Source: Physcomitrium patens (lineage: Eukaryota > Streptophyta > Bryopsida > Funariales > Funariaceae). Taken from it: 64,000 nt of DNA. The stretch's first letter is position 1. The number at the start of each line of letters is the position of its first letter. Positions 22,291-32,040 of this stretch are shown piece after piece. The DNA lies in contig NC_037255.1 in assembly GCF_000002425.4 (NCBI RefSeq), positions 2,115,847-2,179,846 on the forward strand, given 5' to 3'. The notes under the pieces were generated by a model. The model was not told where the DNA came from. It saw only the letters and a list, made by a program, of their open reading frames with translations, and did no database searches. Made by a program: the position numbers and the translations under genes.

Positions 22291-22613
22291 TCTATTCTAA
22301 CACAAGCAAGCACTCACATGTAATCTCTCAAAATACACATACACGACTTCTTATACAAAAGTAAACACGATGCTTGTCAAGAGCCCCCCTTCTACTTCTT
22401 ACTATAATCCAATCAATTGGGTCGACTCCCCCTTATTTTCTACGATTTGTCATTATGAAATATCCTATTAATTAGGTTTGGCAACTAGTCTTTACTACCA
22501 TCGTCACTAATCCCATCCATATTCCTCACACTTCTTATCACCTTACATTTACTACCCTATCATCATCATTACTTACTCCCCCTCTTTTTTGAAATAGAAA
22601 ATCCGTCTTGGGT

Positions 22614-23528
22614 TTATGTATAGTAAAGTTTAAACCGATTGCCATTAATCCGTGTCATAAATTTAGTATCCATAAAATCTTCCAATTGCATTGAACCATT
22701 TAAAAATCCGTCAATAACTTGATATGGCCCATGCCATCGAATTTGAAATTTTTTTGGAAATTTTTTAAATCGAATATCATAAAGAAGTATCAAATCATTT
22801 GGTATAAAAGCCTTTGGTCTAAGCTTACTATCATAATAAGTCTTCCTTCGTTTTTGTGTAGTTTTCATTATCATTAATGCATTGACTCTAGTTTTATCAA
22901 ATTATTTCAATTCTTCTAAATAGTGCCGTAATGAATCTTGATCTTCTAATCTATTATCTATAACAATTCGTAAACTTTGGACTTCCAATTCAATAGGTAA
23001 TATTGCTTCTTAGCCATAAACCATTTGAAAAGAGGTAGCATTGGTAGTAACTTTATACACAATATGGTATGCCCATAAAGCTGCGAACAACTTAATGTCC
23101 CAATCTGTTCCCGCTCTTGAAATTGTTTTTGTGAAGATTCTACATAAAATTCCATTAGTCTTTTCTGTTTGTCTATTGGCTCTGGAGTGATACGGTGTAG
23201 TCTTTCGATGTTTTATCTTGTATTTAGCCATGAATACTTCGATTGTACTATTTAAAAAATGAATTTCTCAATCACTAACTAATTCTTGTGGACAATCGAA
23301 CCGTATAATAATATTTTCATACAAAAAGATTGCTACTATACTTGCATTATCAGTTTTCGTAGCTTCGACTTCAGCCCATTTTGTTACGTAATCCATTGCT
23401 ATCAGTATATACCATTTTTGTCCATTTCTCGAGGTTGCTACAATTGATCCCACAAAATCAATTCCTCTTTTTTCAAAAGGCGCTTGAGCCAAAATTGGTA
23501 TCAATGGCATTGCTGAAGTTCCAATAGG
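22614..23528 (-). pseudogene. Integrase (core to C-term) of element O
   Basis: Minus strand. It contains APFEKRGIDFVGSIV (first catalytic Asp, 23510-23268), DYVTKWAEVEATKTDNA, AKYKIKHRKTTPYHSRANRQ and TEKTNG (catalytic Glu), KLFAALWAYHIVYKVT, and a C-terminal GPY-like domain with FQIRWHGPYQVIDGF ending at 22614. It has stops and a frame break around 23260 and 22990. The upstream half, including the zinc-finger CQRTG motif, resumes at 29925 on the other side of element A. Confidence 0.88.
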
Positions 23529-23741
23529 TCGACTGTCACGGCCATAATCATGTAAGCTAATAATTACATATAGAAATAGGTAGAAGTAAGTAAAAGTAGA
23601 TAAAAGTAAGTTAATTCTATAATATTTAATATAGAAGCTTCTTAGAAACTTCCTAGACGCTGCTTTGATTTCATAGGTGTCTTTAATTGACTTTTTGGAT
23701 TAGAAACGTGGTCAACAAGTTGGCCATGTGCCACACATGTT

Positions 23742-23764
23742 GTTAGCTTGAAGATCAAGCTAAC
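23742..23764. promoter_or_regulatory. U3 palindrome GTTAGCTTG/CAAGCTAAC
   Basis: Perfect 9-bp inverted repeat with a 5-bp centre. The core TAGCTTG-N5-CAAGCTA is also kept in element C and in the decayed LTR at 1675-2193, although the centre differs. It could be a dimer binding site in the promoter. Function is unknown. Confidence 0.5.
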
Positions 23765-23887
23765 TATGTGGCCCACACGTAGAAAAACTTGCCTTGTAAG
23801 TCAAGGCATGTGTCCTACAAAGTCAACACATATTGGAGGTCCTATAGAACGTCGCCACGTAGCCCCTAGTTAGATAGTATATATAGA

Positions 23888-23917
23888 GACAAGAGTGAAG
23901 GCTTCTTCACTCTTGTC
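23888..23917 (+). other. Hairpin just after TATA in element A 5' LTR
   Basis: GACAAGAGTGAAG, loop GCTT, CTTCACTCTTGTC: a perfect 13-bp stem starting right after the TATATATAGA box. The start of transcription would fall in its 3' arm if it lies 25-35 bp after TATA, so the full hairpin would be present only in RNA running into the 3' LTR. Confidence 0.7.
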
Positions 23918-24094
23918 AATTCCTTTCTTGCTTCTAGTCTAGTTTCAAGGGTCTCTAGTTTTCTTGTCTTTTGGCAATAGCCATTCTAGTTTCTCTTTTC
24001 AATATACATACTTATTATTCATATTTTGTTACTTTTCTTTGAGTGAAGGCTTACTTGTCTGAACTGTTTTTTCATCGAGTTCTTGTCCTTGACA

Positions 24095-24126
24095 GATTGA
24101 CAAGAGTACACTTACAATATCAGAGC
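24095..24126 (+). other. Offset primer-binding region
   Basis: The only tRNA-Met-like PBS is CAATATCAGAGC at 24115-24126 (nine of twelve bases match TGGTATCAGAGC). It starts 20 bases after the LTR end, whereas most plant LTR elements have the PBS within a few bases. The same offset recurs in elements C, D, the copy at 343, and roughly in B. Confidence 0.55.
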
Positions 24127-24184
24127 TTTGTTTTTTCTTGAGTAAGAGTGGATTACCCCTTTCTCTTGACAACGCATAAGCGTA

Positions 24185-24213
24185 TTAGAAGTTTGCGGAT
24201 TACCCACTTCTAA
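24185..24213 (+). other. Leader hairpin with GGATTACCC loop
   Basis: TTAGAAGT, 13-nt loop TTGCGGATTACCC, ACTTCTAA: perfect 8-bp stem between PBS and gag. A second GGATTACCCC lies unpaired at 24150-24159. Loop and pairing recur in B, C, D and E with stem base changes that keep pairing. A packaging, dimerisation or translation-control RNA element is a reasonable guess. Confidence 0.7.
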
Positions 24214-24306
24214 ACTGATATTGTTCTTAGTATCTTCTTTGTTATCAAGTCTTTCTTTTCCTTTGTCTTGAGCAATATCAAACAAATTTTTCTTCTTAGT
24301 GTCATT

Positions 24307-25311
24307 ATGGCAGAGCTTGTTGAAATGAAGAGCGCAATGGCACAAATGCAAGAGCAAATGAGAGAGTTAATGCTTGCGATGCATCAACTCAATTCACCAA
24401 CACAGGAAAGAACAAGAATAGCAGAAAGTGGAGATATAGAGATGATCGGAGCTGCTTCAACATCTACAACAAATCATGTTCCTTCTCCAATTGTACAACA
24501 CCCTATAAGCACTAGAGAACCAAGAATTGCCTTACCTGAGAAATTTGATGGTACGAGATCAAAGTTTCGAGGGTTCATCAATCAAGTACAATTGGCAATT
24601 GAACTTCAACCTCAAAGCTATCCAACTCCAGGATCACAAGTCAGGTTTATTGGCACTCTACTTTCTAGTTCTGCATTATCGTGGTTTTCGTCTTTTCTTG
24701 AACAACAAAATCCAATATTGGACAATTTGGAAGCTTTTTTGGCGGAGTTTCGATCTATGTATGGTGAACACGATGCAACTCGTGTTGCAACAAATAAGAT
24801 CCGAATTTTGTGACAAAGAAATCGCTCAGTAACAGTATATGCTTCACAATTTCGATAACTTGCAATTGACATCAAGTGGGATGATGCTGCATTCATCAGT
24901 CAATTTCTTTATGGATTGCAATACGAAGTAAAGAAATTGATGCTCAACTTACCTGATCCTCAAACTTTGAGTCAAGCAATCAATTTTGCGGTAAAATGTG
25001 ATAATCGACTTTTCGAATTTCGATCCGAGAATCATTCACGGGAACCTCAACGTTATTACTCAATGGCAACATCAACATCTTTGCCAAACGTACATTCAGA
25101 CGTAGAAGACATGCAAATTGACGCAGTACGTTTCAAACCCCTAACTGAGCAAGAAAAGATTCGTCGTCGTCAAGAAGGATTATGTTTATATTGCGGAGAA
25201 CCTAAGCACACTGCTCAACATTGTCCAAAGAAACGACGCAACTATAAAATGAGGGGTACAACGGTCAAAGAAGACAACATGTCGAAAAACGGATTCGTCC
25301 AGCTACAATAG
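24307..25311 (+). pseudogene. gag of element A
   Basis: ATG at 24307, TAG at 25309-25311, 334 codons, with two internal stops (TGA 24811-24813 where the paralogue in D has Trp; TAA 24856-24858 where it has Gln). N-terminal coiled-coil-like segment (MKSAMAQMQEQMRELMLAMH), Retrotrans_gag capsid region with FDGTRSKFRGFINQ and SALSWFSSFLE, and a zinc knuckle CLYCGEPKHTAQHC near residue 293 with all four ligands (C-x2-C-x4-H-x4-C). Gag forms the virus-like particle and binds element RNA. The terminal CAATAG is conserved in family members and overlaps pol. Confidence 0.93.
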
Positions 25312-28300
25312 GGACCGTGCAGCTGGAACCTTGTACAATTCCTAATGAAGGTCCTATCCTCTCCTCAGAACCCTCTCCTTGTTTTATAATAGACTTATAT
25401 TTAGGACCTAAGAATTACAAAGCCTCTGCTTTATTAGATTCGGGAGCCTCAGCATGTTTTTTAGATGAACAATTTGTTAAAAGTCGTAAAATACCCTTTT
25501 TACAGAAACCTAAACCAGTACATGTAGAAGTCATAGATGGTCGTCTCTTGTCTTCTGGAGATGTCACCTATGAAACTCATCCTATAAAAGTAACAATAGA
25601 CGGTCATGATAGCTACATAGCTTTTAACATAATTAAATCCCCGTCCAATCCAGTTATTTTAGGTTTATCCTGGCTAGAAAAATATAACCCTCAAATAGAT
25701 TGGAATTCGTGTATACTTGACTTTTCCCAAAGCATTATTAATAGTTCTACCAACCAAGTAAAAAATTATAAGTCTAGTATAGTAAAACCCGTACTGATAG
25801 GTGCAAAAGCATTTATACACGCAGCAAAAGAAGGATCAACTTTTGCTATTTATGCTGCACCTATTTCTGAAAACGTAAAGACTTCAATTGGCATTCCAAG
25901 TCAATATCAGGAGTATCAAGACGTTTTTGAGAAAAAGAATGCAGATATTCTTCCTGAGCATCGCCCATATGATTGTTCAATCGACCTCAAGGAAGGAACA
26001 CAGCCACCATTTGGACCAATTTACAATTTATCGCAAGATGACATGGCTGAACTCAAGACATATATTGACGAGAATTTAGCAAAGAATTTCATACGCCATT
26101 CAAAATCTCCAGCAGGAGCTCCAATTCTATTCGTAAAGAAAAAAGATGGATCTTTATGAATGTGTGTTGATTATCGAGGACTCAATAAGATTACAATCAA
26201 GAACAGGTATCTATTACCTTTGATATCAGGACTCCTTGACCAGTTGAATCAAGCTAAGATCTATACAAAAATAGATCTAAGAGGAGCATATAATCTAGTA
26301 CGGATCAAAGAAGGAGATGAATGGAAGACTGTGTTTCGAACCAGGTATGGACATTTCGAATATAATGTCATGCCCTTTGGACTCACGAATGCACCAGCTG
26401 CTTTTCAACATCTCATCAATGATATATTTCGTGAATTCTTAGACAATTTTGTCGTCTGTTATCTAGACGATATCTTGATCTATTCTAAGAACGTCGAAGA
26501 ACATGAAATACATGTTCGTCAAGTATTACAAAAACTTAGAGATGCAGGATTGTACGCCAAGATGGAGAAGTGTGTATTTTACACTACTCAAGTTGACTTT
26601 TTAGGATACATCATTTCAAATGATGGTCTCATGATGGATTCTAAGAAAGTCCAAACAATCATGGATTGGAAGATTCCAAGGACATTAAGAGATGTCCAAT
26701 GTTTCTTGGGATTTGCCAATTACTATCGGATCTTCATCAAAGATTTCTCACGAGTTGCAGCTCCACTTACACGCTTGACTAGTAAAGATAAATTCCAATG
26801 GAATCAAGAAGCGGAAGCAGCATTTGAAGCCTTGAAGACATCGTTTGTCTCTGCACCAGTCTTATATCGTGTTGATTTTTCCAAGGCATTTTTTATGGAA
26901 ACAGATGCATCAGATTTTGCCTTGGGTGCAATTTTATCACAAATGGGAACAGATGACAAATTTCATCCGATAGCTTTTCATTCAAGAAAATTCTCAGCAG
27001 CCGAGATCAATTATGAGATCCACGATAAAGAACTTCTTGCGATCGTGGATTCCTTTCAAGAATGGCATCATTATCTAGAAGGCGCTTCTAGTCCAGTCAC
27101 TGTGTATACAGATCACAAGAACCTCGAGTATTTCATGTCAGCACGCGTGTTGAATCGTCGTCAAGCTCGTTGGAGTATGTCTTTGTCAAGATTCGAGTTC
27201 ATTATCACTTATCGGCCAGGAAAACAACAAGGTTTGTCTGATGCCCTATTTAGACGTTCTTATTTTGCACCAAAAGAAAGAGATGCAGCTTTTGAGCAAT
27301 AAAGAACGGTCCTCTTGAAACCGGAGCAATTTCATCTCCGAACAATGAAATCAACATTGACTGTTGATTCAACTTTTCTCAAGCAAATCCAGTCCAGTAT
27401 GTCCTCAGACCCTCTTGTTTATGATATCGAGAATAATTCTTCCAAGTCTCATGATCCTTCTAAGTTCGAGTTCAAGAATAATCTATTATATTTTGAAGGA
27501 CGCCTATATGTTCCAAAAGGAGAAGCACGTTTACGTGTTCTTCAAGCACGTCATGACTTTCCAGCAGCAGGGCACTTTGGATATAATAAGACTTTGGAAC
27601 TCATATCAAGAGATTTTTGGTGGCCATAAATGTGGAAGTCAGTCAAAGACTTTGTACAATCATGTGATATTTGTTCAAGATCAAAAATTCCTCGTCATCG
27701 ACCTTACGGACTTCTTCAGCCATTACCTATACCAAAACAACCATGGTCTTCTGTTTCTATGGATTTCATCACAGATCTTTCAAGCTCAAGATCTTATGAT
27801 TCTATATTTGTGATAGTAGATCGTTTCACCAAGATGGCATATTTTGTGCCATGTACAAAATCTATCACAGGTGAAGAAACAGCTAAGCTTTTCATTGATA
27901 ATATCTATCGCTATCATGGATTACCTAAAGATATCATATCAGATAGGGGAACTCAATTTGTGTCAAGATTTTGGAGGACCCTTTTCAAGATTTTAAAAGT
28001 GGACATAAAGCTATCTTCGGCTTTCCATCCTCAAACTGATGGACAAACAGAGCGCGTAAACCAAGTCTTGGAGCAATATTTAAGGTGTACTATCAACTAC
28101 CAACAAGATGATTGGACAACCCTTCTGCCATTGGCAGAGTTTGCTTATAATAATACGGTACATTCTTCCACGTAACAAACACCTTTCTTTGCCAATTATG
28201 GCTATCATCCACGACTTGATATTTTTGATTTTTCAAAAGTTGATAATCCTGCAGCAGAAGATATGGCAAATCGGTTGTCAGAGTTACATGCAATAATGAA

Positions 28301-28805
28301 GATGCAATTGAAGGAAGCTCAAGAACGACAAAAGATAAACGCAGATCTATATCGTAAGAAGCAACCACAAATCAACGTGGGTGATAAAGTATGGCTACTT
28401 CGTCGCAATATCAAGACTACTCAACCTTGTGACAAGTTGGACTATCGTAGGCTTGGCTTCTTTTCTATTTCTGAACAGATCAACCCAGTTGCATATCGGT
28501 TACATCTACCGGAGTCTATGAAGATCCATCCTGTATTCCACGTGTCTCTTCTTGAACCATATAAGACAGTGGATATACAAGGAAGAAGACAAATGCCATC
28601 GCCTCCTATAGAAGTAGATAATAATGAAGAATTTGAGGTGGAAGAGATATTAGACTCAAGGCGGCGCCGAAATAAGCTGGAATATCTTGTTCATTGGCAC
28701 GGATATGATATTAGTAAACGCACATGGGAGCCATCCAAGAATCTAGGAAATGCATCAGCTAAAGTCAAAGTTTTTCATCAACGACATCCATCAAAACCAA
28801 GATGA
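25248..28805 (+). pseudogene. pol of element A (PR-RT-RNaseH-INT-chromodomain)
   Basis: One frame, minus 1 relative to gag, open from 25248 and overlapping gag by 64 nt. It ends at TGA 28803-28805, with five internal stops: 26157, 27300, 27627, 28173 and none due to frameshift; another weak spot is the overlap itself, which needs a frameshift or reinitiation. Protease LLDSGASACFL (25437, catalytic DSG intact). RT with [20 protein letters not shown] (26460). RNase H with METDASDFALG and TDHKNLEYF. Integrase with CDICSRSK zinc finger, MDFITDL, SDRGTQF and TERVNQ (D-D-E). Chromodomain with VEEILDSRRR, LEYLVHWHGYDIS and TWEPSKNLG (about 28630-28790). Four stops listed are clearly seen; three of them are CAA or CGA type. 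Confidence 0.93.
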
Positions 28806-28899
28806 AAATCTCTCTTATAAAAGAGACAAGATTGAGGCAAGATAACATTCAATTTCCTATCTTTGTTTGTAACTTCTTTGTATTTGTGAAGCTAATTAG

Positions 28900-29322
28900 A
28901 TGGAGAGCCAACAACCAACGGATTCAACTCAAGAACCTTCGTTTGCTGACCTACCGGACGAGACATTACGATTGTCACAACCTTCGAGACGACGCAATCG
29001 AGATGAAGATCTTCAAGAACGACATGTTCTTCCTCGAACAGATGGTGAGATACAACGCGTTTGGTATCACGATTTGGGAAGGGACTCTCGATGTTTGGTG
29101 ATTTTGCTAGAGGTAGGAACAACTCCTGATGGTATTCCGAATATTCTATTCGAAGGAAGTTACGAAGGCCTCAACAATGATCAAATAACTGGGTGGTCTT
29201 CCCGCCCTGGTATGGGACACTATCGATGGTTGAGAGGCCCTATCAATCATCTTCGAAGAGAACAGAGATCAGAGTATGTGGCGAATACAATTCGTCGCAT
29301 CATAGATTTTCTCAAAATATGA
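28900..29322 (+). CDS. ORF3 of chromovirus A, unknown function
   Basis: Intact ORF of 140 aa, ATG at 28900, TGA at 29320-29322, starting 94 bp after the pol stop and ending about 30 bp before the polypurine tract. N-terminal third is polar with an Arg/Asp-rich stretch (PSRRRNRDEDLQERH). The middle is hydrophobic (SRCLVILLEVG). The C-terminal part holds the most conserved block, GWSSRPGMGHYRWLRGPINHL, split here as GWSS and GMGHYRWLRGPINHL, followed by an amphipathic helix (EYVANTIRRIIDFLKI). No membrane segment or known motif is seen. Homologues occur at the same place in element C (19536-19958, same length) and in element B (3558-3911). It is the only intact retrotransposon ORF in the nest. 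Translation might use reinitiation or a subgenomic RNA. The function is unknown. Confidence 0.85.
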   Translation: MESQQPTDSTQEPSFADLPDETLRLSQPSRRRNRDEDLQERHVLPRTDGEIQRVWYHDLGRDSRCLVILLEVGTTPDGIPNILFEGSYEGLNNDQITGWSSRPGMGHYRWLRGPINHLRREQRSEYVANTIRRIIDFLKI

Positions 29323-29349
29323 TGACCGCTCCTCGTGGAACTCGTCTCT

Positions 29350-29363
29350 AAAAGAGGGAGTAA
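29350..29363 (+). other. Polypurine tract of element A
   Basis: AAAAGAGGGAGTAA directly before the 3' LTR TGTCACGG. It is the expected primer for plus-strand DNA synthesis. Confidence 0.85.
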
Positions 29364-29924
29364 TGTCACGGCCATAATCATGTAAGCTAATAATTACATA
29401 TAGAAATAGGTAGAAGTAAGTAAAAGTAGATAAAAGTAAGTTAATTCTATAATATTTAATATAGAAGCTTTCTAGAAACTTCATAGACGCTGCTTTGACT
29501 TCATAGGTGTCTTTAATTGACTTTTTGGATTAGAAACGTGGTCAACAAGTTGGCCATGTGCCACACATGTTGTTAGCTTGAAGATCAAGCTAACTATGTG
29601 GCCCACACGTAGAAAAACTTGCCTTGTAAGTCAAGGCATGTGTCCTACAAAGTCAACACATATTGGAGGTCCTATAGAACGTCGCCACGTAGCCCCTAGT
29701 TAGATAGTATATATAGAGACAAGAGTGAAGGCTTCTTCACTCTTGTCAATTCCTTTCTTGCTTCTAGTCTAGTTTCAAGGGTCTCTAGTTTTCTTGTCTT
29801 TTGGCAATAGCCATTCTAGTTTCTCTTTTCAATATACATACTTATTATTCATATTTTGTTACTTTTCTTTGAGTGATGGCTTACTTGTCTGAACTGTTTT
29901 TTCATCGAGTTCTTGTCCTTGACA
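29364..29924 (+). repeat. Element A 3' LTR
   Basis: 561 bp, five differences from the 5' LTR. One of the differences creates a perfect three-module heat-shock element TTC-TA-GAA-AC-TTC at 29470-29482. The hairpin after TATA is at 29718-29747. It is followed by the TSD TCGAC. Confidence 0.96.
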
Positions 29925-32040
29925 TCGACCTGTTCTCTGACATGGACCACAATGACAGATGAATTGGTGGACATCTGCAAATATTGTTGGCCACCAATAA
30001 CCAGCCTATAAAGCTTTATGAGCTGTGCTGTCCCCCGCAAAATGTCGACTACAACTGTCTAAGTGGCAACCTTCTAATATAGTACACACTTCAATCTGAT
30101 AAATATAGTATTGTAAAACTCCATCCTTGCTTTGTTTATATAAGGCTTCACCAATCATCATATAAGGTGCACTTTTTAATATTAAGCATCATTTAAGCTT
30201 TTCATTAAAATTGGGTGGAAAGGTTTGAAATGTCAAGTATTGAATTATTTTATTATACTCCGGAGTAATTACATCTACTGCAAATAGTCCTGCATCGGGT
30301 AGTGCGTCGTTAATGGGTTCATTACCCAATATATTGGATAACCGAGATAAATGGTCCGCATTGGAATGTGATTTTTCTGGTCTTACTTGAATAGTAAAGT
30401 CAAATTCTTGCAAGAGTAAAATCCATCGTACAATACGACCACTCAATTGAGGCTTATTAATCATATATTTTAAAGCATCATGGTCAACATTGAAAAAAAA
30501 TTTATAACCAAGAAGATAATATCGAAACTTTTGTATGGAATAAATCATTCTCAATACTTCTCATTTAATTGTTGTATAATTTCTTTCAACTGCTACCAAT
30601 TGACTACTTGCATAATAAATAGATTGATTAAAATCCCGGTCATCTTTTTGACTTAGAACTGAATCAATCCCAACATTAGATGCATCCACATGAATTTGGA
30701 ATGGTTTTGTCTAATAAGGTGCTACCAATATTGGTGCTGAAACTAATTTCTGTTTCAATGTTTGGAATGCAATTGTACATTCTTTTGTCCAAAATGGACT
30801 AGTCCCATTGATTGGTGGTTTCTTCAAGAGATTTATCAAAGAAAGGCATATAACTGTGAACAGATAGATAAATCATCGATAATAACTGACATGGCCAACA
30901 AATGCTCGAACACTCGTAACAGTGTCTGGTTACTTTAATTCTACTATAATCTTTATTTTATCCGGATCTGTAGCAATGCTTGCCATCAAAATTATATGAT
31001 CCAATAGTTTACCAAAAGACACACCAAATTGATATTTTTCCGAATTTAAAGAAATTCCATATTTGGCACATTGATTAAAACATTGACCTAGACATTCTAA
31101 ATGCCTGGTTCTCGTACTAAATGTACAAAAATCATCTAGAAATATTTCCATTGAAATTCGTAGATAATCTTGGAATGCTTGTATCATTACCCTTTGAAAT
31201 GTAGCTTGTGTATTATAAAGCCCAAATGGCACAACCTTATAGGCAAAGGTCCCCCAATCCGTAGTAAAAGTAGTTTTTAACTAGTCTTCTTTTGCAATCT
31301 TAACTTGATTATAACCGAAGATTCCATCAAGAAATGAATAATATTCATGTCCAGTGACAACATCCTATATATTATCCGTGAATGGTAAAGAAAAATAATC
31401 CTTCTTAGTAGCCGCATTTAATTTACAGAAATCTTGATAGATGTAAATTTTTCCATTCTTTTTTGGTACCTTAACAATTGGTGAAACATATTCATTGAAA
31501 AGAACTGGATAGATAAATCCAACCTCCAAGTGTTTATCTAGTTCTTATTTTACCATAAGTGAGTATTTTGGATTAAGTCGATGTTGTCTTTGGCATAGTG
31601 GTATAGCGCTCTCCTCCAATATAATTCGATGCTCACAAACTTTAGCTGGAATTCCTTTCAAATCCGCATATGACCATGCAAAAGTAATTTTATGTATTAA
31701 AAAGTAATCCACCAAAATTTCTTCCTCCTTGCCTTTTATACTACTGTAAATCTGAATGATTTGGGGAGCCTCCCCTGTACCTAAATTAATTGGTTGACAT
31801 CATGGAATTTCAAGAGTCTCTAAAATAATATTCTATTCAATTCCAAAATCTTTCATAAAATCCAAAAAATTAGAACTTTCCAATTCCAGTTTCATAGCAC
31901 TAACGTGATTAATATCCTATCTATTCATTCAATATGCAATCATACGATCAGAATCGTCAATAACATCTGGAAGAACTAAGTACTCTCCCACTCCCCTACA
32001 TTGGTATTTCATTCTAGTGTGCTCGATAACTTACCTTGTA
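29925..32040 (-). pseudogene. pol of element O (RT, RNase H, integrase N-term)
   Basis: Minus strand, continuing from 23528 across element A. In pol order: RT with MPFGLYNTQATFQRVM and IFLDDFCTFSTRT (31232-30930); RNase H with FNVDHDALKYMIN, RWILLLQEFDFTIQVR and HSNADHLSRL (30554-30189); linker with LPDAGLFAVDV; and an integrase zinc-finger region whose last Cys motif (CQRTG) straddles the element A insertion site. Many stops. The FLDD and sequence style fit Tat/Athila-type pol rather than chromoviruses. Confidence 0.85.

Larger units (their letters stand above)
23534..24094 (+). repeat. Element A 5' LTR
   Basis: TGTCACGG...CCTTGACA, 561 bp. Contains a GAA/TTC block run at 23634-23652 (imperfect heat-shock element), the GTTAGCTTG-N5-CAAGCTAAC palindrome at 23742-23764, a TATATATA box ending near 23885, and the 13-bp hairpin at 23888-23917. 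Confidence 0.96.
23534..29924 (+). mobile_element. Element A: youngest chromovirus, complete with ORF3
   Basis: 6391 bp, plus strand, inserted in the integrase of element O. LTRs are 561 bp each with 5 differences (0.9%). The TSD TCGAC is perfect (23529-23533 and 29925-29929). Parts: 5' LTR, offset primer-binding region, leader hairpin, gag (frame 1), pol (minus 1 relative to gag), ORF3, polypurine tract, 3' LTR. Seven in-frame stops (two in gag, five in pol) make it non-autonomous now, but there are no frameshifts in pol. It is the reference copy for the family. Confidence 0.96.

Noticed and set aside
21797..22300. Long plus-strand open frame of 167 codons
   Set aside because: It is the antisense of the element O coiled-coil ORF; the minus strand has the coherent protein-like composition.
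25284..25290. GAAAAAC as a minus 1 frameshift heptamer
   Set aside because: The first base breaks the X-XXY rule and the site is not kept in element D, so I do not call it a slippery site.
24811..28175. Stops in element A explained by organelle-type C-to-U or U-to-C RNA editing
   Set aside because: The region is nuclear-type DNA with retrotransposons. Organelle editing does not act on such transcripts, and DNA deamination explains the pattern.
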